Shown one piece after another: positions 10,739 through 19,576 of a DNA stretch of 64,000 bases. The translations under genes and the position numbers were made by a program. Origin of the DNA: Corynebacterium pseudopelargi (lineage in GTDB: Bacteria > Actinomycetota > Actinomycetes > Mycobacteriales > Mycobacteriaceae); assembly GCF_003814005.1 (NCBI RefSeq), contig NZ_CP033898.1:62001-126000 (forward strand), written 5' to 3'. Position 1 is the first letter of the stretch; every line of letters starts with the position of its first letter. The notes beneath the pieces are model-generated. The model was not told the origin of the DNA. It saw only the letters and a program-made list of their open reading frames with translations, and did not search any database.

Positions 10739-11491
10739 CTAGTGGCCAAGGATCTTGCCCAGGAAGTCCTTGGCGCGATCCGATTCGGGGTTATTAAAGA
10801 AATCTTCGGGCGAGCGGTCTTCAACGATTTCGCCATCGGCCATGAACAGGATGCGGTCGGCTGCCTTGCGGGCAAAGCCCATCTCGTGCGTCACGCACAC
10901 CATGGTCATGCCCTCGCGGGCTAGATCATCCATCACCTCAAGCACCTCGTTGATCATCTCGGGGTCGAGGGCAGAGGTTGGTTCGTCGAAAAGCATCACC
11001 TTCGGATCCATGGCCAGGGCGCGCGCAATAGCCACGCGCTGCTGCTGCCCGCCGGAAAGCTGCGCGGGGTATTTTTCGGCCTGCTGCGCGATGCCCACGC
11101 GCTCGAGCAGTTCCATGGCGCGCTTGCGTGCGGCTTCTTTGGATTTGCCACGCACTTTGATCGGGGCGAGCGTGACGTTATCCAGGATGGTCATGTGGCT
11201 AAACAGGTTGAATTGCTGGAACACCATGCCCACCTCGGCGCGAAGTTTGGCCAGGTCTTTGCCTTCTTCTGGCAGGAGCTCGCCGTTGATGCGAATTTCG
11301 CCTTCATCAATGGTTTCAAGGCGGTTGATGGTGCGGCAGAGGGTGGATTTGCCGGAACCCGAGGGGCCAAGCAGCACAACAACCTGGCGGGCTGGAATTT
11401 CCAGGTTGATATTGCGCAGCGCGTGGTAATCGCCAAAGTGCTTATTCACGCCCCGAAGGGAAATCATCGAAGTGGATGTGTTCTCTGTCAT
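10739..11491 (-). CDS. gluA: Glutamate ABC transporter ATPase GluA
   Basis: 250-residue ABC ATPase with Walker [11 protein letters not shown]-loop [11 protein letters not shown], signature LSGGQQQR, Walker [13 protein letters not shown] and the switch His in CVTHEMGFA. It is close in wording to GluA of C. glutamicum. The start may instead be the internal Met eight codons later ([11 protein letters not shown]), where the family usually begins. It is first in the operon gluA-gluB-gluC-gluD. The 140-base upstream gap is shared with the divergent OGG-fold gene. Confidence 0.94.
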   Translation of the reverse strand: MTENTSTSMISLRGVNKHFGDYHALRNINLEIPARQVVVLLGPSGSGKSTLCRTINRLETIDEGEIRINGELLPEEGKDLAKLRAEVGMVFQQFNLFSHMTILDNVTLAPIKVRGKSKEAARKRAMELLERVGIAQQAEKYPAQLSGGQQQRVAIARALAMDPKVMLFDEPTSALDPEMINEVLEVMDDLAREGMTMVCVTHEMGFARKAADRILFMADGEIVEDRSPEDFFNNPESDRAKDFLGKILGH

Positions 11492-11633
11492 ACTGGCATC
11501 CTAGGGTAAGAGCACTCACAGACAAAGCCCTTGCAGCTTTCAGCTTTTCGACGCCCCCTCCAACGCATCCGTCACGCCCTGAAAAAACTCTCGCCCTGGG
11601 TGGCAGAAGGTATAGAATCTGCCGGGATTGCTC

Positions 11634-12290
11634 ATGGACGTTGATCTGCAAACAGTATTAAGGCGCCTCGGGGCACCTGAAGTGGCACCGAGTGTGGCTG
11701 AGGTGCGCTTGCTTCCAGAACACTATTTTGCGCAACATTGGCCCAAGGCGGAACAACACTTGCCTGTTCTAGCTGGTGAAACGCCGAAGCGTTCGGTGTG
11801 CCGCGAGGATCTTTTTGCCCTTGGTGCCGCAGCCAGTGGGCCTGAAGATATGCGTAATTTTTATGTGGCCGTCTGTGCCTGGGGCGCGGGAACCAGTGCC
11901 TTGAGCGCCTACCGTCTAGCCCGGCCACTGCGCCAGCCTGACTTGGAGGAACGCTTATGGGCGGGGCTGTGTTTAGCCCAACGCGGCGATGCTCTTGGCG
12001 CTTATGAGGCACTTAATGGAACACACCGCGTGAAGTTTCTAGGGCCTGCGTTTTTTAGCAAGCTCATGCACTTTATGGCCCCGCCACCTGAGGTGGGCGA
12101 TGTGCGCCCGCCGATCATCTTGGATTCGCGCGTGGCCCAGGCGCTGGGGTGGAGAAAAACGGCCTCGTGGACGCCCGCGGAATACCTGGCCTACCTGGAT
12201 GCAGCCGAGCAACTGCGGCGTCGCTGGCGCCCGGATCTGCCGCTCGATGTGGTGGAATACCAGCTTTTTGCCGTGGGCAAGCGCGTCTAG
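11634..12290 (+). CDS. OGG-fold (8-oxoguanine glycosylase-like) protein, probably leaderless
   Basis: 218 residues from the ATG at 11634. The pattern FYVAVCAWGAGTSALSAYR followed by VKFLGPAFFSKLMHFM and PPIILDSRVAQALGW matches the actinobacterial family described as OGG-fold proteins, a helix-hairpin-helix glycosylase-like fold. I see no full catalytic HhH-GPD motif, so enzymatic repair activity is uncertain. A -10-like TATAGAAT at 11611-11618 sits only about 16 bases before the ATG and no ribosome site is visible. This suggests a leaderless transcript, common in corynebacteria. A TTG at 11628 would add two residues. Confidence 0.7.
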   Translation: MDVDLQTVLRRLGAPEVAPSVAEVRLLPEHYFAQHWPKAEQHLPVLAGETPKRSVCREDLFALGAAASGPEDMRNFYVAVCAWGAGTSALSAYRLARPLRQPDLEERLWAGLCLAQRGDALGAYEALNGTHRVKFLGPAFFSKLMHFMAPPPEVGDVRPPIILDSRVAQALGWRKTASWTPAEYLAYLDAAEQLRRRWRPDLPLDVVEYQLFAVGKRV

Positions 12291-12310
12291 CTTGGCCGGA
12301 TGAGCACGGC

Positions 12311-13609
12311 CTAGCCCACGCTCCAGGTGGCCTGCGGATCGCGCTTGCTGCGCCCCTGCCACTGCACCAGGCCTTGTTTGCGCAAGGCATTCAGGTGGCG
12401 AAGCACCGTTGGCCGCGCCAAGCCCAAAAGGGCGGTGAGCTGGCCTGTGCCAAGGGGCTGCTTGGCTAGCTTAAGCTCGTGCACAATCCTTGTGGCAGTA
12501 GCCCCCATCTGATCCGGCAGGGCTTTGGCAGGAGCAGTTTCACTAAAAAGCGTGAGCCTGACTGCCTCGGTGAATTGCTGATAATGCGGATCTGCAAAAC
12601 CTGCCTCACGCATGGCCTGGCACATCCTTCGAATCCCCGCGCCGCGTGCTTCACTCACACCCAGATCCGCGCACACCCTGGCCACCCGCGGGTTGCGGGC
12701 ATTACGAAACAGCCTGCTTACAGTGTGCGGATTGGTGTTATTGGGAAAACGCCCAGGGCTGGTGATTTCAATGCGGTTTGCAAATACCCGCACGCGCACA
12801 TGATCGCCTGCCACGGCATAGGAACGGTGGATCACTGCATTGCGTAACCCCTCCAGCCAGGCCTCACGCGGAATGGAGGTGCCGAGGTGCTCGACAGCTT
12901 TTGCCGCTGCTTTGATCTGCTCAGGGATGGATCCTTCGCAACGAATCACCTCGTGTTCACCACGTACCTCTACATAGGCATAGGGGAACATCGTCTGGGG
13001 CCGCTTGGCCAGCAGCAGGTAGGCGGCGATACACACATTGCCCTCAACGCTTAATAAATCGCGTGCACGCAGCGCCTTTTTGGGCGAAGACGTGCCCAAG
13101 GCCCGCTGAAATCCCCCCAGCAGCTTTTGATCCAGCAGCACCCGAAAATGCGCGGTGTTTTGCAAAGCGCGTGCGGTAAAGCCTTCGATCTCACGATCCC
13201 AGCACATCTCCTGGCGCTGGTTCATATTCAGCTTCTTATTGCGCGTGCCCACACGCACATAGCATTCGCCGCTGGCGAGCTCGTGGTAGAAGTGCCAAGG
13301 GTCTACATAGACCAGGCAGAAATCGGGGTAATCGCGGAAATGGGCGTGGAAGTCTGGGTGAATGAGCAGGCAGGCTTCGTGATAAAGCTCCTTGCTGCCG
13401 GAGTAGATCAGGGTGCCGCCTTCGGCGTTATGAAAAGCCAGGAGAGTAATGGCGAGATCGCGGGCGGTGCTGCCTTCGGGGAGTTTGGAAAACCACTGGC
13501 TCTCACGCAGTTTTGGCAATTCGGCGCTGGCAAATTTCTTGCCCTGCGATACCACTCGGGCTGCCTGGGCAGAAGCACTCATGGGGGAGGGATTGTGGCG
13601 CACCGACAT
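12311..13609 (-). CDS. AlbA_2 (Schlafen-type) DNA-binding, ATP-binding regulator-like protein
   Basis: 432 residues. The N-terminal third resembles AlbA_2/Schlafen domains (LRESQWFSKLPEGSTARDLAITLLAFHNAEGGTL is the core stretch; AFHNAEGGTL is the key motif). The middle has REAWLEGLRNAVIHRSY and RIEITSPGRFP, like the RecG-type HATPase_c_4 domain. The end has a winged-helix stretch (LGTGQLTALLGLARPTVLRHL). Such proteins are usually transcription regulators or defence-associated; the target is unknown. It converges on the OGG-fold gene with a 20-base gap and diverges from the DUF885 gene. Confidence 0.8.
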   Translation of the reverse strand: MSVRHNPSPMSASAQAARVVSQGKKFASAELPKLRESQWFSKLPEGSTARDLAITLLAFHNAEGGTLIYSGSKELYHEACLLIHPDFHAHFRDYPDFCLVYVDPWHFYHELASGECYVRVGTRNKKLNMNQRQEMCWDREIEGFTARALQNTAHFRVLLDQKLLGGFQRALGTSSPKKALRARDLLSVEGNVCIAAYLLLAKRPQTMFPYAYVEVRGEHEVIRCEGSIPEQIKAAAKAVEHLGTSIPREAWLEGLRNAVIHRSYAVAGDHVRVRVFANRIEITSPGRFPNNTNPHTVSRLFRNARNPRVARVCADLGVSEARGAGIRRMCQAMREAGFADPHYQQFTEAVRLTLFSETAPAKALPDQMGATATRIVHELKLAKQPLGTGQLTALLGLARPTVLRHLNALRKQGLVQWQGRSKRDPQATWSVG

Positions 13610-13668
13610 GCTCTAACTCTAACACTGCTTCAACCTCAGAGCTGGCACGAAGGGTAACTTGAAAGGCT

Positions 13669-15240
13669 ATGAGCACTGCACTAGATCAACGCTGCGAAGA
13701 CTACATCCACGCACTGGTTCGCCTGAGCCCACTTAGCGCCACCGCATGGGGCATGGATCAAGAAAACGCCACCCAGATCGATGCCTTTACACCCGAATAC
13801 CACCAGCAATTAGCAGACCTTGCCCAAAGCCTGCGCGATTTTGCGCTGCAATATCAGGCAGAAGACGCCCAAGATGAGGTCACGCGCGCCACGCTGATTG
13901 ATCGCCTCGGCGTTGAACTTGAGGCCTTTGAGGCAGGCGAGCACCTGCGCCACGTCAATAACATCACCAGCCCGGTGCAGTGGATCCGCGACACGCTATT
14001 TCAAATGCCAGCCGAGACAGATCAGCAGCGCGAAGTGCTCGCTGCGCGCGTGGCGCAGATCCCCCAAGCGCTCAAGGGCTATCAGCAGAGCCTGGAACTC
14101 GGGCAATCGCGCGGCCTGCTGCCTGCTGCCCGTCAGGTGGCCGGGGTGCAAGAGGATCTGCGCGCCTTCGCATCCAAGCTGCCGGCAGAAAACCCAGAGG
14201 TCAGCGCCTATTTGGAAGAATTCGCCACCTGGATGGGCACGCTTAGAACAACCCAAGACGATGCCGTGGGAAGGCAGCGCTATGAGCTTGCCAGCCGCCA
14301 ATGGGTTGGGGCATCGGTGGATCTAGAAGATGCCTACGCCTGGGGTAAACAGCGCCTGGCTGCCATTGTGGCTGAACAAGAGCGCATCGCCGCCGAGCTG
14401 TTTGGTGAGGGCACCAGCGTAGAAGAAGCGATGGCCCGGTTGAATCAGGAACAGCGCTACACCATCAATGGTGTCGAGGCACTTCAGCAGTGGATGCAGC
14501 AACGATCCGATGAGGCACTTGCAGCCCTCGCCGGTGAACACTTCGATATTGAAGGCCCTGCCCGCGAGCTTGAATGCTGCATTGACCCGGCAGGTACCGG
14601 CGGCATCTTCTACACCCCGCCGAGCGCAGACTTTTCCCGCCCCGGCCGCATGTGGTGGTCTGTTGCCCCAGGCCAGGAGCAATTCCACACCTGGCAAGAA
14701 CTCACCACCGTCTACCACGAGGGCGTGCCAGGCCACCACCTTCAATGCACCGCCGCCATGCAACAGCCGCTGAATACCTTCCGCCGGATCGCCTGCTGGA
14801 ATTCCGGCCATGGCGAAGGCTGGGCACTCTATGCCGAACAGCTCATGGCCGAGCTTGGCTTCCATGATGATCCCGCTACTCGCATGGGGCTTCTCGACGC
14901 CCAACGTCTCCGCGCCGCACGTGTGGTCTTGGACATCGGCTTCCACCTAGGCCTGCCCACCCCAGACGGCGGCGAGTGGAGCTATGAATACGCCTGGGAA
15001 TTTTTGGCGGCCAATTCCTCCATGGACCTGCCCAATAGGCAATTCGAGCTCATGCGCTACCTAGGCTGGCCAGGCCAAGCACCCTCCTATGCGCTTGGCC
15101 AAAGGCTGTGGGAAGAACTCCGCGATGACGCCCTCGCCCAAGGCATGAGCCTGCGCGAATTCCACACCAAGGCACTTGCGGTAGGCAGCGTGCCCATGAA
15201 CATTCTGCGTGAGGCGGTGCTAGGCCAAGACCAGGCCTAG
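13669..15240 (+). CDS. DUF885 family predicted metallo-carboxypeptidase
   Basis: 523 residues. The family signature TTVYHEGVPGHHLQ (about residue 350), with its HExxxxHH metal-binding pattern, is followed by a second glutamate region, NSGHGEGWALYAEQLMAELG. These are the marks of DUF885 proteins, which resemble M32-type carboxypeptidases. No signal peptide, so cytoplasmic; actinobacterial relatives are often called hypothetical. It is preceded by CTTGAAAGGCT as ribosome site. It ends about 40 bases before the convergent metallo-hydrolase gene. Confidence 0.85.
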   Translation: MSTALDQRCEDYIHALVRLSPLSATAWGMDQENATQIDAFTPEYHQQLADLAQSLRDFALQYQAEDAQDEVTRATLIDRLGVELEAFEAGEHLRHVNNITSPVQWIRDTLFQMPAETDQQREVLAARVAQIPQALKGYQQSLELGQSRGLLPAARQVAGVQEDLRAFASKLPAENPEVSAYLEEFATWMGTLRTTQDDAVGRQRYELASRQWVGASVDLEDAYAWGKQRLAAIVAEQERIAAELFGEGTSVEEAMARLNQEQRYTINGVEALQQWMQQRSDEALAALAGEHFDIEGPARELECCIDPAGTGGIFYTPPSADFSRPGRMWWSVAPGQEQFHTWQELTTVYHEGVPGHHLQCTAAMQQPLNTFRRIACWNSGHGEGWALYAEQLMAELGFHDDPATRMGLLDAQRLRAARVVLDIGFHLGLPTPDGGEWSYEYAWEFLAANSSMDLPNRQFELMRYLGWPGQAPSYALGQRLWEELRDDALAQGMSLREFHTKALAVGSVPMNILREAVLGQDQA

Positions 15241-15281
15241 CGGCATTCCCTAGTGCGGGATCGTGCTTTTAGCGGGTGAGG

Positions 15282-15923
15282 CTAGTGCCCGCGCGCGATC
15301 CACTCTTGAAGGTGCGGTGCCTCTTTACCGATCTCGGTGGCATCGCCGTGGCCGGTATAGACCTCGGTGTCGCCCGGCAGGGTGAGCAGCTTGTGGCGGA
15401 TCGAGTCGATGATCGTGTCAAAGGAGCTGTACTTGCGGCCAGTCGCGCCGGGTCCGCCGGCAAACAGGGTGTCGCCGGAGAAGAGCACCTTGGCGTCGGG
15501 AAGATAGAAGGCGCAAGAGCCAGGGGAGTGCCCTGGGGTGTTAAGCACCTGCAACTTCGAGCCTGAAATAGCAAAGGCCATGTCCTGCTCAAGTTCCTCG
15601 AAGGGGAGGTCCTTGTGGGTTTCTTGCCACAGAGGCGCATCGCCTGGGTGCAAGAAGATGCGAGTATCAAAGTGGCGTGCAAGCTCAGGGGCAACATTGA
15701 CGTGATCATTGTGCGCATGGGAGCACAACACGCCCAGCACATTGCGGTTGCCCACCGCCTCAATGATCGGCGCGGCATCATGGGCTGCGTCGATGATGTA
15801 GCAGTCGTGGTCGTCGCCAAGCACCCAAATATTGTTATCTACTTCCCACTCGCCGCCATCAAGGGCGAAGATGCCGTGGGTGACGACGCGGTCGATGCGC
15901 AGGCCAGATTCAGATGTGCTCAT
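15282..15923 (-). CDS. MBL-fold hydrolase coupled to mycothiol formaldehyde dehydrogenase
   Basis: 213-residue metallo-beta-lactamase-fold protein with the zinc motif HAHNDH (in [12 protein letters not shown]), a later [10 protein letters not shown] and [12 protein letters not shown]. It is of the glyoxalase-II type. The start overlaps the stop of the dehydrogenase gene by four bases (ATGA). By analogy with glutathione systems it probably hydrolyses the S-formyl-mycothiol thioester made by its neighbour, or a related thioester. That step is inferred from context. Confidence 0.88.
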   Translation of the reverse strand: MSTSESGLRIDRVVTHGIFALDGGEWEVDNNIWVLGDDHDCYIIDAAHDAAPIIEAVGNRNVLGVLCSHAHNDHVNVAPELARHFDTRIFLHPGDAPLWQETHKDLPFEELEQDMAFAISGSKLQVLNTPGHSPGSCAFYLPDAKVLFSGDTLFAGGPGATGRKYSSFDTIIDSIRHKLLTLPGDTEVYTGHGDATEIGKEAPHLQEWIARGH

Positions 15924-17032
15924 GCTTGCTCCATTTCTACGACAGATCGCAAGACCTTGCCTTGCTTCATGGTGTCAAAGGCAGCATCGACATCGCCTAA
16001 GCCGATGCGCTCATCAACAAAGGAATCCAAAGGGAAACGCCCCTGCTGGAAAAGGTCGGTGTACATGGGGAAGTCGCGCTCAGGCAAGCAATCGCCATAC
16101 CAAGAAGACTTCAAAGCGCCACCGCGGCCAAAGATATCCAGCAAAGGCAATTCGAGTTTCATATCAGGCGAAGGCACCCCCACCATCACCACACGTCCGG
16201 CAAGATCACGGATATAGAAGGCCTGCTCATAAGTCTCGGGGCGGCCCACCGCATCCACTGCGACGTCTACACCAACACCGCCGGTGAGCTCTTGGACCTT
16301 TTCTACTAATGCATCGCGGCTTAAACCCTTGGAATTGATGGTGTGCGTAGCGCCGAATTCCTTCCGGGCCCTTTCTAGCTTCTCATCGGAGATGTCGATG
16401 GCGATGATGGTGCTAGCACCAGCTAAAGCGGCACCTGCAATAGCGGCCATGCCAACGCCGCCCACGCCGATCACGGCAATAGACTCGCCACGCTTGATCT
16501 CGCCGGTATTCACAGCGGCACCAAGGCCAGCCATGATGCCGCAGCCAAGCAGGCCAACGGCGGCGGGATCAGCAGAAGCATCCACGCGGGTGCACTGCTT
16601 TTCATGCACCAGGGTCTTTTCTGCAAAAGCGCCAATGCCCAGCGCTGCCTCAAGCTCAGTGCCGTCTTCTAAGGTCATGGGCTGAGAAGCATTGTGGGTA
16701 TTAAAGCAGTACTTTGGCTCGCCCTTCTTGCATGCACGGCACTCGCCGCACACCGCGCGCCAATTCAGCACCACAAAATCGCCTTCTTGGACGTGCTCCA
16801 CCGCCGAGCCGGTGGCCTCTACCACCCCGGCGGCCTCGTGGCCGAGCAGGAAGGGGAAATTATCACTGATATTGCCCTCGCAGTAGGCCAGATCGGTATG
16901 GCACACGCCGCAGGCCTGGATCTTGACCACCACATCATGCGGGCCTGGTTCGGGAATGCAGATGGTTGTGGAGGTGGTTGGGGCGTTGGCCTCGGTGGCG
17001 ATGATGGCTTGGACTTTGTCGTAGTAAGGCAC
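15920..17032 (-). CDS. mscR: S-(hydroxymethyl)mycothiol dehydrogenase
   Basis: 370-residue zinc alcohol dehydrogenase. It has catalytic zinc ligands in [14 protein letters not shown] and GHEAAG, structural zinc cysteines in [15 protein letters not shown], and the NAD-binding Rossmann motif [13 protein letters not shown]. The exact wording matches MscR/AdhE, which oxidises the formaldehyde-mycothiol adduct to S-formyl-mycothiol. It starts with GTG after GAGGGAAC. It forms a coupled pair with the MBL hydrolase. A run of eight C (minus strand; G8 at 17051-17058) lies 18 bases before the start codon and might affect expression. Confidence 0.92.
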   Translation of the reverse strand: MPYYDKVQAIIATEANAPTTSTTICIPEPGPHDVVVKIQACGVCHTDLAYCEGNISDNFPFLLGHEAAGVVEATGSAVEHVQEGDFVVLNWRAVCGECRACKKGEPKYCFNTHNASQPMTLEDGTELEAALGIGAFAEKTLVHEKQCTRVDASADPAAVGLLGCGIMAGLGAAVNTGEIKRGESIAVIGVGGVGMAAIAGAALAGASTIIAIDISDEKLERARKEFGATHTINSKGLSRDALVEKVQELTGGVGVDVAVDAVGRPETYEQAFYIRDLAGRVVMVGVPSPDMKLELPLLDIFGRGGALKSSWYGDCLPERDFPMYTDLFQQGRFPLDSFVDERIGLGDVDAAFDTMKQGKVLRSVVEMEQA

Positions 17033-17394
17033 GTTCCCTCTTTCTTTGGTGGGGGGGGCTTCTTTTTACGATCATGCCATTAGATTTGCTTCGGGGTGGG
17101 GCACTAAAGCGCTGCTAATAACGATTGTCATTTACACAAATGGGGGTAATCGTTTCGGAATGTGTCGATGCAACGATTAGGCATTCGTGGAACCAGGAGT
17201 GAAACGTTGCAGGGAAAACCGGTTGTGCTGAATTCCATCCCTTCGGATCGGCTTTCAAGTGCAGTGTGCTCCCCAACAAACTTTTGCTCTATGGGTTTTG
17301 CTCATGGACACTATTACTGCGGTCACGAGCCCAGATTTGTGTCGTGCAATAAAAGTCGCGCAATGAGTATTGCGCGCCGAAGGAGTTAGGCAAA
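17033..17394. promoter_or_regulatory. 362-base regulatory gap with a long operator-like palindrome
   Basis: No gene is seen. The gap separates divergent mscR and the Wzc-like gene. At 17120-17154 there is a nested inverted repeat: AACGATT (17120-17126) with AATCGTT (17148-17154), and inside it ATTT-ACAC-AAAT (17130-17141). The left half, ATAACGATTGTCATT, resembles Fur/Zur-family boxes. A G8 run stands at 17051-17058. AAGGAGTTAGGCAAA is the ribosome site of the downstream gene. Confidence 0.45.
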
Positions 17395-19023
17395 ATGCGC
17401 GAATTGGCAATGTTGGCGGGCGCTTTAAGGCGCAAGTGGTGGGTTATCTTGCTTACCGCAGTAGTTATCGCCGGATTGGTCGGCGGCTGGGGCACACTTC
17501 GCCAGCAGGAGTACAGGGCCAGCGCTCGACTCACAGTGACCATGACCGGAGAGGCGTCCTCAGCGAGCGCGTCCTATCAGAACAATTTGGCGGCCGAAAC
17601 CCGCATTGCCTCTTATGTTGAGCTGGTTCGCTCCAATTTGGTGCTCGACCGCGTCTCTGAACTCACCGGGATCCCTGTGGGGCAGCTCAGGGGCATGGTC
17701 AATGCTTCTGATGTGAAAAAGACGGTGCTTTTCGACGTCTCCGCTACCGCCAAGAGCCCCGAGACTGCATCTCAGGTTGCTCGCGGGCTAGCGGAGGTTT
17801 ATCCCGAGGTCATTGAGGAGCTAGAGACGCCTAAGTGGGGGCCTGGAGGGCCACCTGTTGTCTTTGATGAAAACGGCAAAGCCATTCCTTTCCGAACCGG
17901 CCCTCAGGCTTTTGCCACGATCGTCTCCGATAACACCCAGAACCCCTCGGTAGTGCCACCTACGCGCACTCAAATGATCGCTCTTGGCCTGTTCGTTGGC
18001 ATCATTGCCGGTTTGCTCATGGGCATTTTGGCTGACTTGCTTGATCGCCGCGTGCGTCGGCCCGAGGAATTTATCACCCTGGCTCCCGGCGTTCCGATCC
18101 TTGGCGAAGTACCTCAATCCCGATCCAGGGGAGAAAAGAAGGGCGTGTTGCTGGACTTCCGCTCCGGCCACTCTGCTTCTGCCGAGGCGATGCGCGCAGC
18201 TCGTACATCTATGAGCTTTGTTGGAGGGGATCAGGAGTCTCGCGTATTCCTTATTACCTCTGCGCTACCAGGTGAGGGCAAGACCTTCGTATCCGCCAAT
18301 ATCTCCCGCGCCTATTCAGAGGCGGGAAGCCGCGTCTTGGTTATCGGCGCCGACCTGCGCTCGCCCAAGATCGGTGCAGCCTTCGACGTGCCGGAGGATG
18401 TTGGTTTGTCTAACGTGCTGGCAGGACAGATCGAGTTTGAAGATGTGATCTTCTCCGGTGGCGATATGGAACCCGACGTGATCCCCGCAGGCCCAACGCC
18501 ACCGAACCCCTCCGAGCTGTTGTCGAGCAAGCGAATGCAAGCCCTGCTGGAATGGGCGCGTGAGCACTATGACATCACCATCATCGATACCCCACCGGTC
18601 GATGCAGTGACCGACGCCGTGGTGCTGGCACCAGCGGCAGATGCTGTGGTGCTCGTTGCCCGAGTCAATGTGGTGACCCGCACAGCTCTAGCCCGCACCC
18701 TGGAAAACCTCTCCATTGCCAATGTCACCCCATCTGGTGTGATCGTCAACAGTGTGCGTAGCGGCGGTGGCTCAGGTTATGGCAAGTACGGCTATGGCTA
18801 CGGCTACGGCAATACCAAGAAGTCCAATTCAACGGATGCCACCAAGGCTGCCGTTGCCCAAAACAAGGTGCTCGCCGAGGCTCCCCAGGCCGGGGCGAGT
18901 GCCGCGCTGAAGCCACAGTCCGAGCGCCACCCAGATACCCACGAATTCCCGCCGGTTGTAGATGAGCAAGCACCACAACCAAGCGAATCTGAGTCGGGCA
19001 AGGATGCTGAGGGCAGATCATGA
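17395..19023 (+). CDS. Wzz/Wzc-like chain-length regulator fused to tyrosine autokinase
   Basis: 542 residues. The N-terminal Wzz domain is framed by two membrane segments (about 15-33, and about 196-216 in MIALGLFVGIIAGLLMGILA). Then comes a BY-kinase domain with Walker A LPGEGKTFVSA, Walker A' VLVIGADLRSPKIG and Walker B ITIIDTPPVD. A glycine/tyrosine cluster, GYGKYGYGYGYGN, near residue 465 is a likely autophosphorylation site. The tail is acidic and disordered. It controls polymer length in surface polysaccharide export. It faces the phosphatase gene on the other strand and heads the polysaccharide cluster. Confidence 0.92.
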   Translation: MRELAMLAGALRRKWWVILLTAVVIAGLVGGWGTLRQQEYRASARLTVTMTGEASSASASYQNNLAAETRIASYVELVRSNLVLDRVSELTGIPVGQLRGMVNASDVKKTVLFDVSATAKSPETASQVARGLAEVYPEVIEELETPKWGPGGPPVVFDENGKAIPFRTGPQAFATIVSDNTQNPSVVPPTRTQMIALGLFVGIIAGLLMGILADLLDRRVRRPEEFITLAPGVPILGEVPQSRSRGEKKGVLLDFRSGHSASAEAMRAARTSMSFVGGDQESRVFLITSALPGEGKTFVSANISRAYSEAGSRVLVIGADLRSPKIGAAFDVPEDVGLSNVLAGQIEFEDVIFSGGDMEPDVIPAGPTPPNPSELLSSKRMQALLEWAREHYDITIIDTPPVDAVTDAVVLAPAADAVVLVARVNVVTRTALARTLENLSIANVTPSGVIVNSVRSGGGSGYGKYGYGYGYGNTKKSNSTDATKAAVAQNKVLAEAPQAGASAALKPQSERHPDTHEFPPVVDEQAPQPSESESGKDAEGRS

Positions 19024-19060
19024 GCATGCCCCAGACCCAAGAAGTTGTGGTGGGCAGATC

Positions 19061-19546
19061 CTAGGTGGCGTTAGCTTCAATGATGTCGAGTAAAGCTCCG
19101 ATGGTATCCGCGCAGGTGCGAAAATCCTCCACGGTGCCACCGATGGGGTCTGCAACATCCGGCGCTTGGTATCCGCGACGTTGTCTGTGCGCATCGCGGG
19201 TGCTCACGCCGGGGTGGTCTTGGAGGATCGCCGCATATTCGCCCAAGGTGAAGGTCTTGGACATGGCTGCCGGTGACATAGCTAGCACTTTTGAGCGTTG
19301 TGCTGCTTCCATGCACAACACCACAGTGGCATTGGCAATTTGCACCGGTGTTACCAACGTTGATGAGAAGTCTTTTGCGGCGATGCCCTGCTCTTCTAGC
19401 ACCAAGGCTGAATATTCGTGCATGGGCATGCCGTTGCGTGCGGCGATGCCGGCGCTTGAGGCTTCGAAGCCTCTGGCTTGCCACAAAGCCTCGGCCAAGG
19501 GTGAACGGCAGATATTAGCCGTACAAATAAAAAGCACTGAGGACAT
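19061..19546 (-). CDS. Low-molecular-weight protein tyrosine phosphatase
   Basis: 161 residues with the N-terminal catalytic loop C8-TANIC-R14-S (VLFICTANICRSPLAEAL) and a late Asp in VADPIGGTVEDF as general acid. This is the LMW-PTPase arrangement. Convergent with the tyrosine autokinase gene; the pairing resembles Wzc/Wzb systems, so it probably dephosphorylates the kinase's tyrosine tail. It is divergent from the dehydratase gene that starts 30 bases away. Confidence 0.92.
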   Translation of the reverse strand: MSSVLFICTANICRSPLAEALWQARGFEASSAGIAARNGMPMHEYSALVLEEQGIAAKDFSSTLVTPVQIANATVVLCMEAAQRSKVLAMSPAAMSKTFTLGEYAAILQDHPGVSTRDAHRQRRGYQAPDVADPIGGTVEDFRTCADTIGALLDIIEANAT

Positions 19547-19576
19547 GAGCCAAGTCTACGTTGGAAGGAATCATCG

